Positions 28,595 through 36,190 are shown, numbered from the stretch's first letter. The stretch: 37,669 bases of DNA from Methylobacterium sp. (GCA_013823325.1 PNLY01000056.1:1-37669); one strand, 5' to 3'. Numbers and translations: made by a program. Notes: generated by a model from the sequence alone, not told the origin.

Positions 28595-29395
28595 CTAGAT
28601 CTCGAGCAGCAGCGGCCTGTGGTCCGAAACCTCAGGCTGTTCGACGACCGTGAAAGCGAGAACCTCGACCGCCTCGTTCACCAGCATGTAGTCGGCATAG
28701 CGGCCAGACTTCTTGTAGTGGGACGTCCGGGTATCGGAATGGCCGCGGCCGACGACGAGGTCCTTCACCTTGAGGCCAGCCAGAATCTCGAAGGTCCGGC
28801 TGCCGGGCTCGACATTGAAGTCGCCGCAGACGACAAGCCGGTCGCCCGGTTGTGCCACCGCTTCGATCAACGCGACGAAGCGATGGGCCTGTTCGAGACG
28901 CTCCGGCGTGTCGATCTTGCCCTTCAGGTCTCTCAACCCGTGCATATGCGCGATGGTGATCGGCCAGCCGCGATCGAAATCGTGGATCCGGACGACATGA
29001 GTGCTGCGCGAGCGCGGATGCTCGCCATAGCCATCCGGGGAAAAGCCCTTGTGCACGAAACCTTGCACCTGCCCGATGATCGGAAATCGGCGGTGCACGA
29101 AGGTCGCGAGCCCCCATTGCGAGGGCACGGTATCCTCGCCGTCCCAGAGAATGCCCTGAGCCGCCGGGCAGAAGATCGCGACATGCTCCGGCAGAGCGTC
29201 CGACACGTCCCGAAAGAAGTTGGCGCGCTGCGGCAGGACATGGTCGCCATCGCGATAGACAAGCCACTCCTTCGCTGTCGCCGGCGTTTGAACGACCTCC
29301 TGGAGGCAAAGGACATCGGGCGCTTCCCGCGCAAGATAGCTGCGCGCCTCCTCGTGCAGGGTCCCACCCCAGCCATTCAGGCACATGATACGCAA
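28595..29395 (-). CDS. Endonuclease/exonuclease/phosphatase (EEP) family hydrolase
   Basis: Metal-dependent hydrolase of the EEP superfamily, 266 aa. Signatures in order: MCLNGWGG with the metal-binding asparagine, DVLCLQEVV with the catalytic glutamate, ITIAHMHGL, VVCGDFNVEPGS, and the C-terminal SDHRPLLLEI with the catalytic aspartate-histidine pair. It has no signal peptide, so an intracellular role on a phosphodiester or phosphomonoester is likely, with the substrate unknown. The start is TTG at 29395 (MRIMCLNGW), supported by GGAG eight bases upstream; ATG 29386 is the alternative. An IS5 remnant lies just past its stop, but the protein appears complete. Confidence 0.87.
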   Translation of the reverse strand: MRIMCLNGWGGTLHEEARSYLAREAPDVLCLQEVVQTPATAKEWLVYRDGDHVLPQRANFFRDVSDALPEHVAIFCPAAQGILWDGEDTVPSQWGLATFVHRRFPIIGQVQGFVHKGFSPDGYGEHPRSRSTHVVRIHDFDRGWPITIAHMHGLRDLKGKIDTPERLEQAHRFVALIEAVAQPGDRLVVCGDFNVEPGSRTFEILAGLKVKDLVVGRGHSDTRTSHYKKSGRYADYMLVNEAVEVLAFTVVEQPEVSDHRPLLLEI

Positions 29396-29534
29396 GGCGA
29401 TGCTCCGTCGGATGCGGGCCCTATAGGCTGCACCTCATCGACCGACCAGATTGCCTGGCGCCGGGGAGGCCTGCTCGCAGCGCGAGACCGCTCTCCCATC
29501 AGCAAGCTTCGCATCCCGCGCAACCAAGCCTCGC

Positions 29535-30245
29535 CTACCCGATCCGGAACACCTTCCCCGTCCCGGCCTCGCGATAGAGGTCGACCCGCTCGCCGTTCCA
29601 GTGATAGTCGAGATGCCTGCCCTGGACGGGATTACTGGCGAGGTCGGGCCAGAACAGCCCGGTGCACTCCCCTCCCCCGCGGCGCACGCTCGGATAGACG
29701 ACCCCGTCCGACTTGGCCGCCTGGAGCCTCGCCCCGAGCGCCTGGCTTTCCGCGTAATCGTCCGGCCGCAATAACGCGCTCTCCCCTGCCCGCTCGCCGC
29801 GCAGATCGTGCAAGTCGGCGTCGACCGACAGGACCAGCTCGCGGAACTGCGAGGTCCAGCCAGGTGCTTCTCTAGTACGCGCCATGAAGCGACCGTGATG
29901 GTGGATCGTCTCGAAGAGGGCCGTCTCGAAGCTCTCGGCGACATAGAGCACGCCGAAGCTGCCATCGCTGAAGCGGCTCGGCCGGTCGCGGCTGACATGG
30001 GTGAACGGCGCCATCAGCCAGCTCGCGCCCGGGCCGGAGACGCGGCGGGAGGGTGGCACCAGATCGAGATTGCCGATCGTTTCCATCAGCCGCGGATTGG
30101 TCTTCATCTCCGCCAGGATCAGCAGCGGCCAGTCGGCGGGGTCGGCGATATCCTCGAACAGATCGATCGGCGGGAAGGCACTGCGGATGATGCGGACCGC
30201 GCCGGGCCATGCGACCTGCGCGACCGGAAAATCCCCGGCGCTCAC
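29535..30245 (-). CDS. RES-domain NAD+-degrading toxin of an Xre-RES toxin-antitoxin pair
   Basis: Toxin of 236 aa. RES toxins resemble ADP-ribosyltransferases and deplete NAD+ (MbcT, a phosphorolase) or modify metabolic enzymes (ParT). The RES core is visible at about residues 85-120: SRFSDGSFGVLYVAESFETALFETIHHHGRF, with the conserved arginine, tyrosine and glutamate, followed by the C-terminal DGVVYPSVRRGGGECTGLFW segment. The start is GTG at 30245, overlapping the antitoxin stop (GTGA), so the toxin is translated after the antitoxin from the same mRNA. The frame is intact and long enough to be active. Which of NAD+ cleavage or protein ADP-ribosylation applies cannot be read from sequence. 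Confidence 0.9.
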   Translation of the reverse strand: MSAGDFPVAQVAWPGAVRIIRSAFPPIDLFEDIADPADWPLLILAEMKTNPRLMETIGNLDLVPPSRRVSGPGASWLMAPFTHVSRDRPSRFSDGSFGVLYVAESFETALFETIHHHGRFMARTREAPGWTSQFRELVLSVDADLHDLRGERAGESALLRPDDYAESQALGARLQAAKSDGVVYPSVRRGGGECTGLFWPDLASNPVQGRHLDYHWNGERVDLYREAGTGKVFRIG

Positions 30246-30655
30246 CAGAGCCCGCGCTCCGCGTCGAGATAGCGTCGCACCCGCATCAGGTCGGTGAGCT
30301 CGCCGCCGAGCATGACCTCCAGCGCCGACTTGCCGGCGAAGGCCTCGTTGGCCGCCTTGATCCAGGCATAGCCGCGCTGCGGCTCGCGGAAGATCAGGCG
30401 CAGCGCCTTGTGGATGCCCATCAGATTGGAGAGCCGCGCCTTGGCATCGCGATCGATCCGGCCGATCTCGCCAGCCTTCCAGCGCCGATAGCTGCGCACC
30501 GGCTGGTCGAGCAGCACGGCCGCCTCCTCATCCGTCAAACCCCAGAGCCGGAATAGGTTCACCGACGCGCGGAACATCGCGGCGGCCTCGGCCTCGGTGA
30601 TCGCAGCGGGCGAGAAGGCATCGGGCGAGGTCGGAACCGGCGAGAGCTGGCTCAT
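30242..30655 (-). CDS. Xre/MbcA/ParS-type antitoxin
   Basis: Antitoxin of 137 aa, partner of the RES toxin. The N-terminal half is an Xre-like helix-turn-helix (about residues 40-75, LFRLWGLTDEEAAVLLDQPVRSYRRWKAG), and the C-terminal half is the MbcA/ParS toxin-binding domain (DUF2384): RLSNLMGIHKALRLIF, AFAGKSALEVMLGGELTDLMRVRRYLDAERG. The last residues of such antitoxins plug the toxin active site. ATG 30655 (MSQLSPVPTSP) was preferred over a frame that extends 23 codons through the promoter. The operon promoter and a large inverted repeat lie immediately upstream, consistent with autorepression by the antitoxin or the complex. Confidence 0.9.
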   Translation of the reverse strand: MSQLSPVPTSPDAFSPAAITEAEAAAMFRASVNLFRLWGLTDEEAAVLLDQPVRSYRRWKAGEIGRIDRDAKARLSNLMGIHKALRLIFREPQRGYAWIKAANEAFAGKSALEVMLGGELTDLMRVRRYLDAERGLW

Positions 30656-30665
30656 CGGGCTATCT

Positions 30666-30702
30666 CCATTTGGCAGAATATAGATAAAATACTGCCAAAT
30701 GG
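30666..30702. promoter_or_regulatory. Perfect 11-bp inverted repeat, likely TA operator
   Basis: CCATTTGGCAG (30666-30676) and CTGCCAAATGG (30692-30702) are perfect complements separated by 15 AT-rich bases. The dyad covers the -10 to -35 spacer of the toxin-antitoxin promoter and ends 11 bp before the antitoxin ATG. The placement implies that the Xre-domain antitoxin binds here to repress its own operon. Confidence 0.75.
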
Positions 30703-30705
30703 CAA
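30677..30705 (-). promoter_or_regulatory. Sigma-70 promoter of the toxin-antitoxin operon
   Basis: On the minus strand TTGCCA (30700-30705) and TATATT (30677-30682) are separated by exactly 17 bp, close to consensus and with an AT-rich spacer that is unusual in this genome. The transcript would start about 15 bases before the antitoxin ATG. Confidence 0.75.
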
Positions 30706-30723
30706 GACCACGATCACGCGTCA

Positions 30724-30822
30724 TTCTCGGACGCAGCGAAGCGCCGATCCGAGAACCTCAGGATGAGAAGATGCCGGCGGGGAGCGTCATCCGGCATGAG
30801 ATGCTCGGGTCAAGCCCGAGCA
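30724..30822. repeat. Mosaic of three perfect hairpins between TA promoter and TPR gene
   Basis: Three separate inverted repeats occur in 99 bp: TTCTCGGA/TCCGAGAA (30724-30731, 30748-30755), ATGCCGG/CCGGCAT (30771-30777, 30791-30797) and TGCTCGGG/CCCGAGCA (30802-30809, 30815-30822). No ORF covers them. The third, and its flank CAAGCCCGAGCA, is of the type scattered through alphaproteobacterial genomes. It lies 14 bp past the TPR stop, so it may also end that transcript. Confidence 0.7.
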
Positions 30823-30836
30823 CGACGTTCCGCATA

Positions 30837-31478
30837 TCAGGCGTCGCGGCCATCGACCTCGAGCTTGAGCGATTCGACCGCGTCCTTCACCGCGTCGAGC
30901 TGCGGATAGACCGCGAGCGCCCGCCGATAGGCGACCATGGCGCGCTTGTCGTCGCCCTGCTGGCGCAGGATCGTGCCGAGCCCCATCATCGCGCCGTAAT
31001 GGCGCGGCTCGCGCTTCAGCGTCTCGGCGATGTCGAGCAGCGAGCGAATCGGGTCGCCCGCGAGGAACAGCGCATTGGCGCGCTGATTCCAGCCCTCGGC
31101 CCAATCGGGCTCGAGCGTGATCACACGGTCGAGCAATTCGATCGCCAGCGGCAATTCGCGCGCCTTCAGCGCATCCTGCGCCCGCGTCATCAGCAGGTCG
31201 GCCGTGTCCGATCCCGAACGGGCCCAGCGCCGCTGGATCAGATTGGCGATTCCCTTGGCCTCTTCCGGTGTCTTGGCGGCGGCGAGCCGCTCGAACAGCT
31301 TGTCGAGCGTCACGGCCTGGCCGCGCGGCGGCGTTTCCGGCAGGTTCGGCTTGTCGTCGCGGTCGGCATGCGGCACGGCGCCGTCACGCAGCGGTTTGTC
31401 CTGCGCAAAGGCTGCGGGCGCAGCCGTGAGCAGCAGCCCAGGAATCAATGCAAGGCGGGCAAGACGAACGAGTCTCAT
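30837..31478 (-). CDS. Exported tetratricopeptide repeat protein
   Basis: Periplasmic protein of 213 aa. A signal peptide (MRLVRLARLALIPGLLLTAAPAAFAQ, cleavage near residue 26) is followed by an acidic linker and about three TPR units from residue 95 on: DALKARELPLAIELLDRVITLEPDWAEGWNQRANALFLAGD, then LLDIAETLKREPRHYGAMMGLGTILRQQGDDKRAMVAYRRALAVYP. TPRs mediate protein-protein contacts; the partner is unknown. It starts at ATG 31478, downstream of rpmJ on the same strand but separated from it by a strong terminator, so it needs its own promoter in the 80 bp between 31479 and 31558. Confidence 0.85.
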   Translation of the reverse strand: MRLVRLARLALIPGLLLTAAPAAFAQDKPLRDGAVPHADRDDKPNLPETPPRGQAVTLDKLFERLAAAKTPEEAKGIANLIQRRWARSGSDTADLLMTRAQDALKARELPLAIELLDRVITLEPDWAEGWNQRANALFLAGDPIRSLLDIAETLKREPRHYGAMMGLGTILRQQGDDKRAMVAYRRALAVYPQLDAVKDAVESLKLEVDGRDA

Positions 31479-31558
31479 GCCCTCAAACTGGGCCTGCTGC
31501 AGCCCGGCGTCAATTCACAGCCCAGCGAGATCGCTGGAGAACGTAGTTGAGCACAAGC

Positions 31559-31591
31559 CAAAAAAGCGGGCCGCACGATGTGCAGCCCGCT
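31559..31591 (-). terminator. Intrinsic terminator of rpmJ
   Basis: Minus-strand stem AGCGGGC(TGC)...(GCA)GCCCGCT followed by six T. A second perfect palindrome, CGCGGCCTT-C-AAGGCCGCG (31620-31638), lies between it and the rpmJ stop. Confidence 0.85.
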
Positions 31592-31645
31592 CTTTCAATC
31601 TCGACAAGGAAGCTTCCAGCGCGGCCTTCAAGGCCGCGTGAAACC

Positions 31646-31771
31646 TCAGCCCTGACGCGCCTTGAAGCGCTTCTGGACCTTGTTGATGATGTAGACGCGG
31701 CCCTTGCGGCGCACGAGCTGGTTGTCGCGATGGCGCGCGCGCAGCGACTTCAGCGAATTGCGGATCTTCAT
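31646..31771 (-). CDS. rpmJ: 50S ribosomal protein L36
   Basis: Small ribosomal protein of 41 aa: it starts [20 protein letters not shown] and ends [12 protein letters not shown]. It is highly basic, as expected for a protein buried in the large subunit RNA. It lacks the four zinc-binding residues of the classical 37-aa L36 and has the longer C-terminus typical of the zinc-free form found in alphaproteobacteria. The ATG is at 31771. A well-formed promoter lies 120 bp upstream and a terminator 55 bp downstream, so it is a monocistronic unit. In this lineage the gene is often apart from the main ribosomal operons. Confidence 0.95.
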   Translation of the reverse strand: MKIRNSLKSLRARHRDNQLVRRKGRVYIINKVQKRFKARQG

Positions 31772-31890
31772 AGCCCGTACTCCCATCGGCTCGCCTCGCG
31801 GCGAAACCGGTCAAAAAACTGAAGGCGACGCGAACCGGCGGACCGGCTCTCATCGAGCGAACGACATGCGTGCCTGATGCGATGGCCGGC

Positions 31891-31918
31891 TGTATAAGGA
31901 TTTTACTCGGGTTGGCAA
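31891..31918 (-). promoter_or_regulatory. Sigma-70 promoter of rpmJ
   Basis: Minus-strand TTGCCA (31913-31918) and TATACA (31891-31896) with a 16-bp AT-rich spacer. The 5' leader to the rpmJ ATG would be about 115 bases; I see no known regulatory RNA in it. Confidence 0.7.
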
Positions 31919-32049
31919 GGCCCCGACGTGTTTTTCCGCCGGATGATCGCATGCGTCATGCTCTCGTCGCAATCACATGGCGGCCCTAGCATCGCAACCG
32001 ACGCATACCTAGATTGCGACGGCAGCAGACCTATCAGGGAGCTCTCTCG

Positions 32050-32943
32050 ATGTTCAACGCCAAGTCCCTCCTCGACGCCCTCGTCAATGCGGGCAGCCAG
32101 GCCGGCGCCCAGGGCGGACAGGCCGGCGGGCTGGGCGGCGTGCTCGGCAACCTCGCCCAGCAGGTCCAGCAGGCCGGCGGCGCCGGCGGCCTCGCCGGCA
32201 TGGCCGGCCAGATCTTCGGCCAGGCCAGCCAGGGCGTGCAGGATGCCGCCCGCAACACCGGCCTGCAGCAGAACGCGACCGACATCGTCGGCCAGCTCTC
32301 CGGCGGCAAGACGCCCGAGCAGCTGATCGAGCAGGCCAAGGGCATACTCGGCGGCAATCAGCTCGCGGCCGGCGCCGTGCTCGGCGGCCTCGGCGCACTG
32401 ATCTTCGGAACGTCCGCGGGTCGCTCGATCGCTGGTTCCGCCGCCAAGCTCGGCGGCCTCGCCCTGGTCGGCGGCCTCGCCTACAAGGCCTATCAGAACT
32501 ATCAGGCTGGCAAGCCACTGCTCGGCGCCGACCAGCAGCCTGCGCTGCCCGCCCCTGCCGGCTCCGGCTTCGAGCCCGAGGCGGCCAAGAACGAGCATGC
32601 CCTGCTCTTCATCCGCGCCATGATCGCCGCCTCCGCCTCCGACGGCCATATCGACGACGCCGAGCGCAACGCCATCCTCGGCGGGCTCCGCGAGGCCGGC
32701 CTCGATGCCGAAGCCAATGAATGGCTCGCGAACGAGCTGGCCAACCCGGCCAGCGTCGACGCGCTGGTCGAGGGCGCCGAGACCCCCGAGCTCGCCGCGC
32801 AGATCTATACGGCCGCCCGGATCGCCATCAATCCGGACACCCCGGCTGAGAAGGACTTCCTCGCCGGCCTCGCCGGCTCGCTCGGCCTCGATGCCGAGCT
32901 CGTCGCCAATATCGATGCCGCGGCGAGCGCCGCGAAGGCCTGA
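32050..32943 (+). CDS. DUF533 / TerB-like membrane-associated protein
   Basis: Protein of 297 aa. Residues 1-70 are rich in Gly, Ala and Gln (AQGGQAGGLGGVLGNLAQQVQQAGGAGG), a low-complexity stretch; about 110-155 is a glycine-rich hydrophobic segment (AAGAVLGGLGALIFG, LGGLALVGGLAYKAY) that could associate with membrane; about 195-295 is the TerB-like helical domain (LLFIRAMIAASASDGHIDDAERNAI) with acidic DGHIDDAE residues that may bind metal. DUF533 proteins such as YebE are envelope-stress genes in enteric bacteria; the function here is unknown. The start is ATG 32050. It stands alone between rpmJ (opposite strand) and an MFS transporter. Confidence 0.85.
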   Translation: MFNAKSLLDALVNAGSQAGAQGGQAGGLGGVLGNLAQQVQQAGGAGGLAGMAGQIFGQASQGVQDAARNTGLQQNATDIVGQLSGGKTPEQLIEQAKGILGGNQLAAGAVLGGLGALIFGTSAGRSIAGSAAKLGGLALVGGLAYKAYQNYQAGKPLLGADQQPALPAPAGSGFEPEAAKNEHALLFIRAMIAASASDGHIDDAERNAILGGLREAGLDAEANEWLANELANPASVDALVEGAETPELAAQIYTAARIAINPDTPAEKDFLAGLAGSLGLDAELVANIDAAASAAKA

Positions 32944-33013
32944 CCTGTAACGCAGGTCTGCAGTGCGCCGGGCATGGATTGACCGCCCGGCGCGCCCAGC
33001 CATCCAATGCGGC

Positions 33014-34327
33014 ATGCAATCACGCACCCCGCATTGGTCGGCGCGCCTGCCGTTCTATTATGGCTGGCTCGTCATCGGCATCGCCTTCGTCACCATGGCG
33101 GTGGCAGTCAACGCGCGTACGGCGTTCTCGCTGCTGCTGCCGCCGCTGATCGACGAATTCGGCTGGGATCGCGGCCTCGCCTCGGGCGCCTTCTCCTTCG
33201 GCTTCCTGCTCTCGGCCGTGACCAGCACCTTCGTTGGTCGCGTCATGGACAGGCACGGCCCGCGCGTCGTGATCGAGATCGGTGTTGCCATGCTGGCGGC
33301 GGGCCTGCTGATCGCGCGGGCGATCGGCGCCGCCTGGCACCTCTATCTGACGCTCGGCGTCCTCGTCGGCTGCGGCGCCAATCTGATGAGCTTCTCGGCG
33401 CAGTCGCTGTTCCTGCCGAACTGGTTCGTGCGCCGCCGGGCTTTCGCCATCAGCATCGCCTTTTCCGGCGTCGGCGTCGGCGCGCTACTGCTCCTGCCCT
33501 GGCTGCAATCGATTATCAGCCGGGACGGCTGGCGCGCCGCCTGCTGGATCATGGGCCTGCTCGTCCTGTTCCTGCTCGGCCCGCTCAATCTGCTGGTCCG
33601 GCGCCGGCCGCAGGATCTCGGCCTGCAGCCGGATGGCGAGACTGGCCCGGCCGGCGCCGTCGCCGCGCAGCGCAAGGCGGCGGTGGTCGATCCGGCCTGG
33701 GTCGCGGTCGAGTGGACGCTGGCGCGGGCGCTGCGCACGACGCGCTTCTGGTGGATCATGATCGGCTATTTCTGCGCGCTGATCGCCTGGTACGCCGTCC
33801 AGGTCCACCAGACCAAGTACCTGATCGAGGTCGGCTTTTCTCCGCTGATGGCCGCCTGGGCGCTGGGCCTGGTCAGCGCCGTCGCCATCCCCGGCCAGAT
33901 CGGCCTCGGCGCCCTGTCAGATCGCATCGGCCGCGAATGGATCTGGATGGCGGGCTGCCTGGGCTTTGCCATCTGCTATGCCGCGCTGATCGCGCTGGAG
34001 CACACGCCTTCGCCCGTACTGCTCTATGTGATGGTGATCGCGCAGGGTTTCCTGGGCTATGCGATCACTTCGGTGCTGGGTCCGATCGTCTTCGAGATTT
34101 TCGAGGGGCCGCATTTCGGCGCGATCTTCGGGACAGTCACGGTTGCGCTGCTCGGCGGCGGTGCGGCCGGCCCCTGGCTCGCCGGCACGATCCACGATGC
34201 CACCGGCAGCTACCGCCTCGCCTTCCTGCTGGTCATCGCCTGCTGCTTCGTCTCGGCGGCGGCGATCTGGCTGGCGGCGCCGCGCAAGGTCCGGCTGGTG
34301 CCGGGACGGGTCAAGTCGTCCGGCTGA
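33014..34327 (+). CDS. MFS transporter
   Basis: Inner-membrane transporter of 437 aa with about 12 hydrophobic helices. The loop 2-3 motif GRVMDRHGPR and its repeat GALSDRIGREW mark the two halves of the major facilitator fold, with a central cytoplasmic loop near residues 185-235 (LVRRRPQDLGLQPDGE). The pattern resembles the monocarboxylate/oxalate-formate group (FYYGWLVIGIAFV at the start), so a small organic acid is a reasonable guess but only that. ATG 33014 was chosen so that the first helix follows a short tail; GTG 32963 is an alternative, and neither has a good Shine-Dalgarno. Its TGA abuts the stop of the convergent NIPSNAP gene. Confidence 0.87.
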   Translation: MQSRTPHWSARLPFYYGWLVIGIAFVTMAVAVNARTAFSLLLPPLIDEFGWDRGLASGAFSFGFLLSAVTSTFVGRVMDRHGPRVVIEIGVAMLAAGLLIARAIGAAWHLYLTLGVLVGCGANLMSFSAQSLFLPNWFVRRRAFAISIAFSGVGVGALLLLPWLQSIISRDGWRAACWIMGLLVLFLLGPLNLLVRRRPQDLGLQPDGETGPAGAVAAQRKAAVVDPAWVAVEWTLARALRTTRFWWIMIGYFCALIAWYAVQVHQTKYLIEVGFSPLMAAWALGLVSAVAIPGQIGLGALSDRIGREWIWMAGCLGFAICYAALIALEHTPSPVLLYVMVIAQGFLGYAITSVLGPIVFEIFEGPHFGAIFGTVTVALLGGGAAGPWLAGTIHDATGSYRLAFLLVIACCFVSAAAIWLAAPRKVRLVPGRVKSSG

Positions 34328-34663
34328 TCAGGGCGCGCGCTTGACGCCCTGGTCGTCCTCGAACACCGGCCGGAAGAAGCTGCGCTCATAGCTGATGATG
34401 AAGCGATGCTCCTCGTTCTCGGCGACCACGGCAAGGCACTCCGCATCCTTGAACGAGGCTTCGCGATAGGCCTCGTATTCCGCGAAGGACGGGAAGCTGA
34501 ACATCGCCAGCGCGACGTTGGAGGTGCCCTCCGACGGCATGAAATAGCCGTGGTGCTTGCCGCCGAACCGTTCGACCAGCCTGATCCAGGCCTTGCCATA
34601 GGCCTCGAAGGCCGGCAGCTGGTAGGGATCGACGACGTAGCGCAGATGGCAGGTGATCGTCAT
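34328..34663 (-). CDS. NIPSNAP family protein
   Basis: Protein of 111 aa with a ferredoxin-like alpha/beta-barrel (dimeric alpha+beta) fold expected for the NIPSNAP family. The segments CHLRYVVDPYQLPAFEAYGKAWIRLVERFGG and HHGYFMPSEGTSNVALAMFSFPSFAEYEAYR are typical. Function is unknown in bacteria; some members act on small hydrophobic or oxidised compounds. The start is ATG 34663, two bases after the stop of the aminotransferase gene, so the two form an operon. Its stop shares a TGATCA palindrome with the convergent MFS gene. Confidence 0.85.
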   Translation of the reverse strand: MTITCHLRYVVDPYQLPAFEAYGKAWIRLVERFGGKHHGYFMPSEGTSNVALAMFSFPSFAEYEAYREASFKDAECLAVVAENEEHRFIISYERSFFRPVFEDDQGVKRAP

Positions 34664-34665
34664 GG

Positions 34666-35850
34666 TCAGGCCGCCTTCGCGCTCTTGAGGAACTCGCTCA
34701 TCCGCCCGAGCGCCAGCTCGATATTCTCCAGCGAGTTGGCATAGGAAAGCCGGATATAGCCCTCGCCATGCACGCCGAAATCCGGCCCGCCGATCGTGGC
34801 GACGCCGGTCTCCTCCAGCAGGGCCGAGGCCAGTTTCTTCGCCTTCCAGCCGGTCTGCGACACGTTCGGGAAGGCGTAGAAGGCGCCCTTCGGCACGATG
34901 CAGGAGACGCCCGGCAGCGCGTTGAGCCCGGCCACCACCGCCTTCCGGCGCCGGTCGAACTCCGCCAGCATCATCGCGACCGCGTCCTGCGGGCCGGTCA
35001 GCGCCGCAAGCCCCGCCCATTGCGCCGGGGCGTTGACGCAGGAATGCGAATTCACCGCGAGCTTGCGCGCATTGTCGTAGAGCGGCTTCGGCCAGATCGA
35101 GAAGCCCATGCGCCAGCCGGTCATGGCATAGGTCTTCGACCAGCCATTGAGCAGGATCAGCCGGTCGCGGATTTCCGGATAGCTCAAGAGGCAGACATGC
35201 TTCTCGCCGTCATAGAGCATCTGGTCGTAGATCTCGTCCGACATCACCGCGACATCGGGGAACTTCGCGAGACCTGCGACGAGCTTGTCGACCTCGGCCT
35301 TGGGCGTGACGCCGCCGGTCGGGTTCGCCGGCGAGTTGACGATCAGCAGCCGCGTCTTCGGCGTGATCAGTGCCAGCGTCTCCTCTGCGGAGAAGGCAAA
35401 GCCGTTCTCCTCGCGGATCGGCACCGGCACCGGCGTCGCCCCCGTGTACTCGATCATCGAGCGATAGATCGGGAAGCCGGGATCGGGATAGAGGATTTCG
35501 GCGCCGGGCTCGCCGAACATCAGGATCGCCATGAACATGGTGACCTTGCCGCCCGGCACGATCATCACCTCCTCTGGTGAGACCTCGACCTGGAAACGCT
35601 TATGCAGGTCGGCGGCCACCGCCTCGCGCAAGGGCAGGATGCCGTTCGCCGGCGTATAGCCGTGATGGCCGTCGCGCAGCGCCTTCACGGCCGCCTCGAC
35701 GATGTGCTCCGGCGTCGGGAAATCCGGCTGGCCGATGCCCAGATTGATGATGTCCTTGCCCTGGCGCTGCAACTCGGTGGCGCGGGCGAGCACGGCGAAG
35801 GCGTTCTCCTCACCGATCCGGCCGAAGGATGGGACGACGTGCAGCGTCAT
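34666..35850 (-). CDS. Pyridoxal-phosphate aminotransferase, class I/II (AspAT-like)
   Basis: Aminotransferase of 394 aa that swaps the amino group between an amino acid and a 2-oxo acid. Family features: IINLGIGQPDFPTPEHIVEAA near the N-terminus, GYTPANGILPLREAV, the VNSPANPTGG motif, the SDEIYDQMLYDG segment, and NGWSKTYAMTGWRMGF carrying the PLP-binding lysine. The start is ATG 35850 (MTLHVVPSFGRI); an open frame continues upstream through non-coding DNA. It is most like subgroup I-gamma aspartate/aromatic transaminases, and the precise substrate is not determined. It is followed two bases later by a NIPSNAP gene and is divergent from the sugar-acid dehydratase gene. Confidence 0.92.
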   Translation of the reverse strand: MTLHVVPSFGRIGEENAFAVLARATELQRQGKDIINLGIGQPDFPTPEHIVEAAVKALRDGHHGYTPANGILPLREAVAADLHKRFQVEVSPEEVMIVPGGKVTMFMAILMFGEPGAEILYPDPGFPIYRSMIEYTGATPVPVPIREENGFAFSAEETLALITPKTRLLIVNSPANPTGGVTPKAEVDKLVAGLAKFPDVAVMSDEIYDQMLYDGEKHVCLLSYPEIRDRLILLNGWSKTYAMTGWRMGFSIWPKPLYDNARKLAVNSHSCVNAPAQWAGLAALTGPQDAVAMMLAEFDRRRKAVVAGLNALPGVSCIVPKGAFYAFPNVSQTGWKAKKLASALLEETGVATIGGPDFGVHGEGYIRLSYANSLENIELALGRMSEFLKSAKAA

Positions 35851-36190
35851 GGCGGTTTCCTCTTCGCTCGCGTCGGTCTTCAAGCCGCCGCGGTATCTCA
35901 AACCTGTCTTGGCCGCAAAGCCCGCAGCCGCGCAAGCCCGCTCCTTGCGTCCCGGTCGCGACGGGGACGCATTTGGAACACTTGCAAACTGCGCCCGGGC
36001 GACCTTTGCTGGCGAGGGCGTCGACCAAGCGATTGGCACGGCGCCTCAAGTCGTTGTATGCAGCATACAGCAACCGCGGCAAGTGTTCTTGCCACTTCGC
36101 TTGCGATCGGCATGATCTGTCGATCAAATCGATTTAAAGACGATGCCGAAGCGGCGCGAATGCCGCCTGGCCATGAGAGGGAATGACGGG
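35851..36190. other. Divergent control region between aminotransferase and dehydratase, no gene seen
   Basis: This 340-bp region holds the inverted repeat at 36055-36069. A weak plus-strand promoter candidate (TTGCCA at 36089-36094, 16 bp, CATGAT at 36111-36116) lies downstream of it, and GAGAGGGA lies before the ATG at 36191. I see no ORF or RNA gene in the GC-rich part near 35870-36030. Confidence 0.5.
36055..36069. promoter_or_regulatory. Candidate GntR-type operator TGTATGC-A-GCATACA
   Basis: A perfect 7-bp inverted repeat with a single central base, about 120 bp before the dehydratase start. GntR/FadR-type regulators of sugar-acid genes bind short dyads of this style. Assignment rests on symmetry and position; the regulator gene is not in the window. 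Confidence 0.45.
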
